Of a stretch of 64,000 nt of DNA, positions 56,931-64,000 are shown one piece after another. The DNA is from Podocnemis expansa (lineage: Eukaryota; Chordata; Testudines; Podocnemididae): contig ML681992.1 in the NCBI GenBank assembly GCA_007922195.1, positions 35,825,877 through 35,889,876 on the forward strand. The letters run 5' to 3'. How positions within the stretch are numbered: the stretch's first letter is position 1; each line of letters starts with the position of its first letter. The position numbers were made by a program, and so were the translations under genes. The notes under the pieces are model-generated. The model did not search any database and was not told where the DNA came from. It saw nothing but the letters and a program-made list of their open reading frames with translations.

Positions 56931-59750
56931 CAGACTCACCACCCTATTAGGTATGATTCTCAAGAAGTATAACATGGATATAGCATACTGAGTGAAACTT
57001 GGCTCTCAGAAGAATCAGGTCTGGTAATGATTGGTGCATTTTACTGGATAGGCAAAGCCAAAGGCAAACTCAGAACATCCGGAGTGGGTTTTGCCACCTT
57101 TTGCCATTATTTCATGACATGGGCAAATTCCCAAACAGAATTAGCAACAGATTGATGGTTAGCCACATAAACTTTCTTAAGGGCAGACATGCCACAATTA
57201 GTGTATATGTCCGTACCAAGATCTATACTGATGATATCAAGGATGCTCTATGAACAACTTGGCAGCACAATAAAGGATGCCCCTCAAAATGACAAACTGG
57301 TAATCAGGGGTGACTTTAATGCCAGAGCTGGTTGTGATACAACCTTATAGAGCAAAGTGCTGGTGTATCATGACCATTGCAAAGTCAGCTCCAGTGGACT
57401 TTTGCTCTTGTCCAAATATAATGAACACAGCAAATCTTCCAATGTTCCAGCAGCAAAGTAAGTACAAAACCACTTGAATGCACCCTATCTCCAAGAAATG
57501 ACATCTTTTGCCTTACACCATTGTAAGACAGAGGGACTTCAAAGATGTTAATATCTCCCATGCAAAAGGAGAAGCATATTGTTGGTCTGGTCATATACTG
57601 GTCAGAGGATAGGTTACTATAAGTCCATCCAAAAAAGCAGCAGTGCAGACAGAAACCTCCAAAGAAATTAAACACCACCAAAGATCCATCTACCCATTGA
57701 AAACTTCACCAGAAATTAGTTGCAAAATTATCAAGCTCCACATTTATGAACACAAACTGCAAAAAAAACACAGACTGAATTCTGTGATGCTACGTATTCC
57801 ATAAGTATGCAGGCCCTTGGTTTCATCAAAAGGAAACATCAAAACAGGTTCCATGAAAATGATACAGAGATAGGTCAAGTTTGGACAAGATTCACATTTT
57901 TCACAGTGCATACATCACTGGTCAGTCATCTGCGAGTATGAAAGCGGGCTACTTTCAGGCCAAACGTTAAATTCAAACCTGATTACGGCAGATGAAAAAT
58001 CAATGGTGGAAAGAGAAAGGCAGTGAATTACAAGACGCAGCTAACAAACATACTATCAAACTGTTTTATCCGGGTCTCAGAGCTGTCTGTGGTCCTGTAC
58101 CAAAAAGTGCACCTATCCACTCTGCAGATGGTGACAAACTCCTGAAGAGAAGAACAAAATCATGAACCACCAGGAAGAACACTTCAGCTCTCTTCTAAAT
58201 CTTCACTCTAACATGTCTGAAGAAGCTTTGGATGATATTCTTCAGCAAGAATCATTAGTAACACTTGATCAATCACCTTCACCATATGACATCAGTAAAA
58301 CTGTCAGACAAGCATCGTCTGGGAAAGCCCTAAGACCAGATAGCATACCACTTGGGTTCTTTAAACAAGTGAGTGATTAGATGCTCAGAAAATGCGCACA
58401 ACTCTTTCAGTGTACTTGGAAGCAGAGCTCAATGTCCAGGTTTTCAAAGCTACGTCAATTGTCCATTTGTATTAAAGGAAAGGTGATAGAGCTAGTTGTG
58501 ACAATCACTGTGTGATTTCCCTCCTATCAATTGCTGGAAAGATATTGGCTAAAGTAATGCTCAACAGAATGATTGAAAAACTCATAGACAATGTATTCCC
58601 AGAATCATAGTGTGCATTCAGAGCTGTCTGAGAAACTATAGACCTGATATTCATATGGTCTTTACAGAACTGATGAAGGCCTTTGACACAATTAATCACT
58701 ATAGTCTCTGGGAAATTCTCCAAACTTGACTTCCCAGAGAAGTTTGTATCTTTCATCAGATCCTTTCACGAAGCAATGATGGCCAGGGTGAAAGAATGTA
58801 GGGAATCCCATGATCCCTTCTCACTCTCATATGGCACAGAACAAGGCTGTGTATTAGCACCAATGCTATTTTATCCTGTTTTCACCATGATGCTCCTGGA
58901 TGTCTTCTATCATATACAGCATGACATCTACATCCAGTCTTGTACAAAGAGTTGTTCAATCTGCAGACCCACACTAAGGTGGTGGAACAAATGATTAGGG
59001 ATCTGTTGTTCAGAGTCCATTGTGCACTGGTAGCTCACTCATTAGAGGGCATCCAATTTAAAACTGATCAATTTGTACAGGCACCTAGATGCTCTGTACT
59101 CATTATCAGCTTAAAAAAAAATCCAACAGAGGTCATGTACCAGCCATCTCCAATTAAGGATAATAGTAGGCCTGTTGTTGCTATTGAAGGCACCCAACTT
59201 AGAGCAGTCAATCCATTTTGTGATCTTGGAAGTTTACTCTCCACTACTGCCAGCAGTGATGCTGTGGTCATTCATCACACTGACAAGGTAAATAGCCCCT
59301 TTGGGAGACCTTGTCATTGTCTGTGGAATGACAGAGAGGTCAGACTGCTCACAGAAATTAAGGTGTATCAGACAGTGGTCCTGCCCACAGTGCTGTATGG
59401 ATGCGAGTCATGGATGCACCACCATAGACAAATTAAGTAATTCAAGCAGTTCCATCAGTGTTCCCTGAGATCCATTTGTAACATGCAATGGCATGACAGA
59501 CTCACCAGTACAGAAATCCTTGAAAGGTACCAGGTCTCATGGAAGGCATGATGCTGAGAGCCCAGTTTTTGGTGGGCTGGATGTGTCGGGAGGATGGAAG
59601 ACACTAGAATCCCTAAAGTTGTGTTTTATAGTCAATTGAAAAATAGACAAAGATCACAGAGAAGGCCACATTTTAGATATAAAGACAGAAGAATCATCTG
59701 CACAGGACAAGGACCAGAATCAGAAGGGCAGAGCCAAAGGCAGAGTGGAC
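56931..59750 (+). mobile_element. Endonuclease/RT non-LTR LINE, degraded
   Basis: Frames shifting along the plus strand give an apurinic-type endonuclease: KKYNMDIAY, then RLMVSHINFLKGRHATISVYV, then LVIRGDFNARAG. The reverse transcriptase follows: a KALRPDSIPLGFFK linker, MKAFDTIN, EKFVSFIRSFHEAMMARV, EQGCVLAPMLF, and after the active-site region PTEVMYQPSP, LRAVNPFCDLGSLLS and YQTVVLPTVLYGCESW. The order is that of a single-ORF2 LINE. The catalytic (F/Y)ADD box is not intact; the corresponding stretch reads RDLLFRVHCAL. The clade is not CR1 as seen elsewhere here, and I do not assign it. Confidence 0.75.
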
Positions 59751-60341
59751 AGTATAAAAGGCTAGACAGGAAACCCACTGGGGGAAGCTCCCCAGAGATG
59801 ACCCTAAACCCTCCTCCAGGGGTGGTGATGAGCCCTGTGGCAACCAGGGGCAGGACCTTACCTCTATTTCCCTTCAGGGGGGACCTGGAGGAGCTACTGT
59901 TGGCAAAGGAGCTTGAGGACTGGAAAGAGAGGCCAACTGCGAATGTCCCTCGATCTGGAGGAGCTGCCCTCTGCCAAAGACCCAGAGGGCCTGAGAGACA
60001 GGCCTGATGCGAATGGCCCTTATAATCTTGAGAAGCTACTGCTGGCTGATAGCTCTGAGAGGTTGCCAGACCTGTCACCTACGGATAGTGAAGATTTGAC
60101 TGGGATCCCTCTGACGGTATACCTGGACATCTATGAGGAAGACCCTGGGGCCCAGGTAGCTGGATGGGGCTAAGGGAAGAGGCAGCCCAGAGGCAGCAGG
60201 TGAAGGCCCAGCTGAGTTGCAGTCAGTGCATTTTGACTGGAGCCCCACTGACAGTGGCAGACCACTCTGCAACTGGATAGGGACCTGCGCTGGGACACTG
60301 TTGTGTGGGTGAGCCTGCATCCCCTTCCTCCCCTTCCTTGG
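59751..60341 (+). other. Segment with imperfect coding-like triplication
   Basis: After a TATAAAAGG motif (59755) comes a GC-balanced segment in which a roughly 70-base unit is repeated three times, starting at 59882, 59952 and 60024. Translated, the units read LEELLLAKELEDW, LEELPSAKDPEGL and LEKLLLADSSERL, each followed by a Pro/Asp/Asn-rich link. A single-base shift separates the first from the next two. It may be a gag-like or leader fragment of an LTR element ending at 60341, but no known domain is recognised. Confidence 0.35.
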
Positions 60342-60518
60342 TGTCACAGAATGCACATCTGTGCACCCTGGATTTTGATCTATATGACTTTTCAGTTCAC
60401 TTATACACTGAAATTGTATGATTTGTTGCCAGTTATATCAAGCAATGTTTCTTTATGAATGCTCATAACATTTTCTACATGATTACTATGATTATATGTT
60501 TCCTATAACTTCACGCAT

Positions 60519-60857
60519 GTGAACAGACATCTAACGTGCTTTCTGTGGCTGAGAGGGGGAGGAAACAGACAGAAGTCTCTCCTAGAAGCAGTGAGGAAGC
60601 AAGGACCAGAAAGAGACAAAGGTATGCTAATGAAGGTGTCTGCAAAGAGACAAAGGGATCACTTCAGCCAAGAAAGGGAGGGGTCAAGCAGGGAAAGAAA
60701 CAAAGAGAGACAGTTGGAAGATTTTAGGGGTTTTTGGCTGAGGCTCTCTATCTGGAAACAACTTGAAGCAAGATCTGGGCCCTGCCTGGTCATAGGCAGA
60801 GACTGGCTGTATGAGCATCTGACAGCCAAACACCTTGAGCATGAATTTGAACCGTGA
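60519..60857 (+). CDS. Small open frame in the LTR-like repeat, copy B
   Basis: This 112-codon frame is the counterpart of 37055-37390. It is rich in Arg, Lys, Gln and Glu (QRDHFSQEREG, RERNKERQ) and ends with RSGPCLVIGRDWLYEHLTAKH. There is no signal peptide, membrane segment or known domain. It lies upstream of the polyadenylation signal in the U3-like region. It may be a chance frame in purine-rich DNA. Confidence 0.25.
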   Translation: MNRHLTCFLWLRGGGNRQKSLLEAVRKQGPERDKGMLMKVSAKRQRDHFSQEREGSSRERNKERQLEDFRGFWLRLSIWKQLEARSGPCLVIGRDWLYEHLTAKHLEHEFEP

Positions 60858-60989
60858 GGTCAGTTTAAGAGAAGATATTAGGATAGTATGCGTGTTTTAC
60901 TTTTTATTTCCTTGTGGTCACTCCTGACTCATTTATATTGTGATTCTGCCATGATTGGCCATATTCTCATTTAGAATTATAATCTGATC

Positions 60990-60995
60990 AATAAA
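60990..60995 (+). promoter_or_regulatory. Polyadenylation signal in LTR-like copy B
   Basis: AATAAA in the context GATCAATAAACTTG. The equivalent position in copy A (minus strand, 35729-35724) is also AATAAA. This conserved signal supports the LTR interpretation and would mark the R/U5 region. Confidence 0.5.
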
Positions 60996-61359
60996 CTTGT
61001 AGTTGTTTTCTCTAACATTGTGTGATCTTTAGAGGGTGTGATTGGAGAAGGCTGGGTACAATCCATTTCTTTGTTAAATGGACAGACTTGAGTGTATGGT
61101 GGCTGGGAGTGGGTCCCAATCTCTGTAGACAGTGACTCCTAGTGTGGTAACTGGGGCTGGGGATGTTTGCTGGAGGACCGTCCTCAAGCAGCCTCAGAGC
61201 ATACACTCACTGCATGGGACTGATTGCGTGCCAGAGGCCAGAGCGGACTAAGTTAGGAATGAGTGGTCACTTCACAAAGCGGGCAAATTGGGGTTCAGGA
61301 GTGGGAACTGGGAGGTCCCAGTGGCACACCAGACTGGATCTGGGGAGCAGCCTATTACA

Positions 61360-61640
61360 CTTTGTTCCCAAGAGCTGACACCTCTTGGCTTGAATTTGAG
61401 ACTACTGACTCTGCGTGTTTTCCTCACCCTGCCTGTGAGGACTGGAGGCTACTGACTCTGGGTATTGGCCTCTCCCTGCCTGAGGGCTGGAAGGCTGCTG
61501 ACTCTGAGTACATATCTGCCCCTCTTGAGGCCAGAACTACAGACTGTGGACATTGACCATACTACAGGGCCACATGACATTGTACACAGTCCTACCATAC
61601 TATCCCCTCCATAAACTTATGAAGCTTAGTTTTGAAGCCA
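61360..61640. other. Unassigned sequence with short direct repeats
   Basis: The part at 61400-61520 contains GACTACTGACTCTG(C/G)-like phrases three times (near 61402, 61448 and 61494), each about 46 bases apart. This is a small degenerate tandem repeat. Confidence 0.45.
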
Positions 61641-62831
61641 GTTAAGTTTTTCTTGTCCCATTTGTTCCCCTTGGAAGATTGCTCTAGAACTTCACTCTTT
61701 TGATGATTTGAAACCTGCATCTAATTTCAAGCCTAAACTTGTTTATATCCATATGTTCTTGTGTCCACATTGGTGCTTAACTTATATAATTCCTTTCCCT
61801 CTCTGATATTTATATCTGTGATATATTTATAGAGACTAATCACATCTTACCTCAGCCTTCTTTTGGTTCAGCTAAACAAGTCAAGCTCTTTGGGTATGTC
61901 TACACTGGAGGCTCACTTAAGTTGACTTAACAAGGTTGACTTTAAGTCAACCTTATTAAGTTGATTTAAGGGCTATTCCCAGTCTGCACTTGCTTAAGTC
62001 GACTTAAGTTCTATGTAAGTGTTAAGTCGACCTCTGAGGTGGAGTTATTAAGTTGACTTAAGGAAGTGCTTAAGTTGACTTAATAAATTCCAAATGTGGC
62101 CAGAGCTTTCCTTATGTCAACTTAAGGAAGGTTTAGTCGACCTAAGGCTCCAGTGTAGACATACCCTTTGAGTCTTATCTTCTAAGATAGGATGATCCAT
62201 GGAATGAAACACCTATTAGTAACAGAAATTGAAACAAGGTCAGATAAGGGAGACCAGAAATACACACAGTATTCAAGATGAAGTTTCAGCAATCTCTTGT
62301 ATTATGATACTAATGCTTTCCTCTCTCTACTGGAAATGCTCTGCCTGATACATCCTAGAACTATATTAACCTTTAATACAGCCACATCACATTGACAGCT
62401 CAGAATCATCCTGTGATCAACTAATACACTCAGGTCCTTCTACCTTCTCTGACACCTCCAACTGATAAGCTCCGAGCTTATAACAAAAATTCTTGTTCTT
62501 AATCCTTAAATGCATGATCTTGCCCTTTGCATTATTAAATTTTACCCCATTTCTATTACTCCAGTTTAGAAGGTCATTCAGATAATGTAGCATATTCTGG
62601 GCTTCTCCATATGGCAGTACCTCCCAACATTGTGTCATTTGCAAATTTTATTAGCACACATTCACTTTTTTCCTCAAGACCAGTAAACAAAATGTTAAAT
62701 AAGATCGGTTCCAAGACTGAGTCATGAGGAACTCCAGAAATAACCTCTCTACAGAGTGACAGTTCACCTTTCAGAATAACCTGTTTGTCCAATATTGAAG
62801 GCAGAGTGGTATTTCTGACATGTGATGGCAT
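61640..62831 (-). mobile_element. CR1/L3 LINE fragment with RT core, interrupted by a hairpin MITE
   Basis: The minus strand encodes VISGVPHDSVLEPILFNILF then LIKFANDTMLGG at the RT core (62632-62760). The expected Gln-Gly of PQG is His-Asp, and the FADD box has become FAND. Towards 61640 come the C-terminal and 3' regions, with the MITE at 61892-62166 inside. All frames are broken. Confidence 0.75.
61892..62166. mobile_element. Hairpin Harbinger-type MITE, GTCGAC subfamily
   Basis: The ends GGGTATGTCTACACTGGAG and CTCCAGTGTAGACATACCC are perfect inverted repeats of 19 bases. TTT flanks both sides. The interior repeats AAGT(C/T)GACTTAA many times, and the two halves are largely complementary, so the whole 275 bases can form a hairpin. 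The surrounding CR1 is continuous across it. The perfect ends suggest it is among the younger insertions here. Confidence 0.9.
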
Positions 62832-63880
62832 AAATCACATTGGTAGATAAGCAGGTGAATGAGCCTTTGATGGAGTAGCTGGTTTTATTAGGTCCTGTAA
62901 CAGTGTCTTTTGTGCAGATAGGTGGCCAAAGTAGGCAGTGTGGTTTGTTGCAGGGATATGTGCCAGCTTTAATGGCTCTGTTGCTAGGTCTGTAGTTGCT
63001 GGTATCTGCTTAAGGTTGGGGGGCTATCTGTAAGTGAGGAGAGGTCTGTCTCCCAAGGCTTCAGAGAGTAAGGGATCATCTTGTAGAATAGGCTGTAGAC
63101 CCCTGATGATGTGGTGTAGAGATCTGACTTGGGTGTTGTATGTGATGACTAGCAGTGTTCTGTCGTTATCTTTCTTGGGCTTCTCCTGTAGTAGCTGATG
63201 TCAGGGTACCCGCCTGGGTCTGTGAATTGTTTCTTCACTTCCGCAGCTGGGTATTGTAGTTTTAAGAACGCTTGATAGAGATCCTCAAGGTGTCTGTCTC
63301 TATCTGAAGGATCAGAGCAAATGTGGTTATATCTTAGGGTTTGGCTGTAGACATTGGATCATGCAGTGTGTTTTAGATGAAAGCCCAAAGGATGTAGGTA
63401 ACTATACTGACCAGTAGGTTTTTAGTATAGGGTGGTACTTTTGTGTCCATCCCTAATCTGTACTGTAGTGTCCAGAAAGTGGATCTCCTGTGTGGAGTGT
63501 TCCAGGTTAAGTTTAATAGTGGAGTGGAGTGAAAATTGTTAAAATTTCTGTGGAAATCTTCATAGGTATCCCTATTCTGGGTCCAGATAATGAAGATGTC
63601 ATCAATGCAGCATAAATAGAGGAGAGGTGCTTTGGGATGAGACTTGAGGAAACATTGTTCTAAGTCAGCCATAAAAATTTTGGCATATTGTGGGGCCATG
63701 CGGGTACCTGTAGCAGTGCTGCTGACTTGAAGATATAAATTATCCTCAAATCTGAAATGGTTGTGGATAAGTATGAAGTCAGAAAGTTCAGCCACAAGGT
63801 GTGCTCTTACATCATCTGGGATGGTTCTTTTAAGAGTTCATAATCCATCTTTGTGTGGGATGTTGGTGTCAAGAGCTTCT
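62832..63880 (-). mobile_element. Penelope-like element, RT to start of endonuclease linker
   Basis: On the minus strand 63795-63373 is open and encodes the Penelope RT palm. It has TGTRMAPQYAKIFMADLEQCFL, LLYLCCIDDIFIIW with both catalytic Asp residues (63598-63606), then a FHRNFNNFHSTPLLNLTWN block. After that come, with shifts, the YRKPT-like and DRDRHLEDLYQ-like regions (near 63290), and a Cys/His-containing TLFWPPI... linker before the GIY-YIG domain, which is cut off at the junction with CR1 at 62831. It is 5'-truncated at about 63880. Penelope elements are telomerase-like retroelements patchily distributed in vertebrates. Confidence 0.8.
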
Positions 63881-63887
63881 ATGTCCA

Positions 63888-64000
63888 GGGCCGGACCAAG
63901 GTTTTTTGACACCCTCGGTGCCTGTGATTTTGGCACACGCACCCCCCCAGTGGTGGCCTGGGCTGTGCTGGCCAGGTGGTGGGCCCTCTCTTCCAATCCT
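63888..64000 (+). mobile_element. hAT-like element, left end, running off the window
   Basis: It begins CAGGGCCGGACCAAGG and continues TTTTTTGACACCCTCGGTG then CACGCACCCCCCCAGTGG. This is the usual start of reptile hAT miniatures that open with CAGGGCCGG. The right end is outside the window. Confidence 0.5.

Larger units (their letters stand above)
60342..61359 (+). repeat. LTR-like repeat, copy B
   Basis: It starts TGTCACAGAATGCACATC and ends GGGGAGCAGCCTATTACA (TG...CA). Flanking pentamers CTTGG and CTTTG agree at four of five bases. AATAAA lies at 60990-60995. Its full length aligns in reverse with copy A at 35359-37717 once the insertions there are removed. It has no MITE, so it shows the uninterrupted form. 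It is probably a solo LTR of an endogenous retroelement; the family is not identified. Confidence 0.55.

Overview
This is repeat-dominated, non-coding vertebrate DNA. I find no host protein-coding exon, rRNA or tRNA gene that I can support. The mixture of repeats points to a non-avian sauropsid, most likely a turtle, with a crocodilian as the alternative. That mixture is CR1 retrotransposons with octameric ATTCTATG tails, Penelope-like and R2/NeSL-like retroelements, many hAT miniatures with 8-bp target duplications, and Harbinger-type elements with GG(G/C)TATGTCCACA ends. The lineage call is inference from repeat content only.

Layout. 1-5.7 kb: a miniature inverted-repeat element (MITE), a hAT relic, then a truncated PIF/Harbinger element (3225-5675) that keeps its accessory Myb/SANT-type gene but lacks the transposase half. 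5.7-20.2 kb: mostly unassigned sequence with LTR-like promoter segments, old CR1/L3 fragments on both strands, Harbinger-type MITEs and hAT miniatures. 20.2-26.7 kb: two 5'-truncated CR1 copies, each with a MITE or hAT beside or inside it. 27.9-30.7 kb: a decayed R2/NeSL-like LINE on the minus strand, with a zinc finger, RT and restriction-like endonuclease remnants. 32.4-42.0 kb: the densest part, where an LTR-like repeat on the minus strand (35359-37717) has been invaded by a GC-rich foldback MITE and a SINE-like repeat, immediately followed by a nearly full-length Harbinger element (37747-42033) with a broken transposase (+) and a broken Myb/SANT gene (-). 42-56 kb: CR1/L3 and L2-like fragments with nested hAT and MITE insertions. 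56.9-59.8 kb: a degraded endonuclease/RT LINE. 60.3-61.4 kb: a second copy of the LTR-like repeat in the opposite orientation. 61.6-64 kb: a minus-strand CR1 with a hairpin MITE inside it, a minus-strand Penelope RT, and the start of another hAT.

How the parts relate. The central system is PIF/Harbinger: one near-complete copy, one half copy, and at least eight short derivatives that share terminal motifs and 3-bp target duplications but carry different internal sequence. PIF/Harbinger elements normally need both a DDE nuclease and a Myb-like DNA-binding partner. Here the nuclease is inactivated by a stop, frameshifts and loss of the catalytic Glu, while the Myb partner in the half copy is still largely open. 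Nested insertions allow relative dating: old L3/CR1, then LTR-like repeat, SINE and hAT, then Harbinger MITEs, which interrupt nearly every other class.
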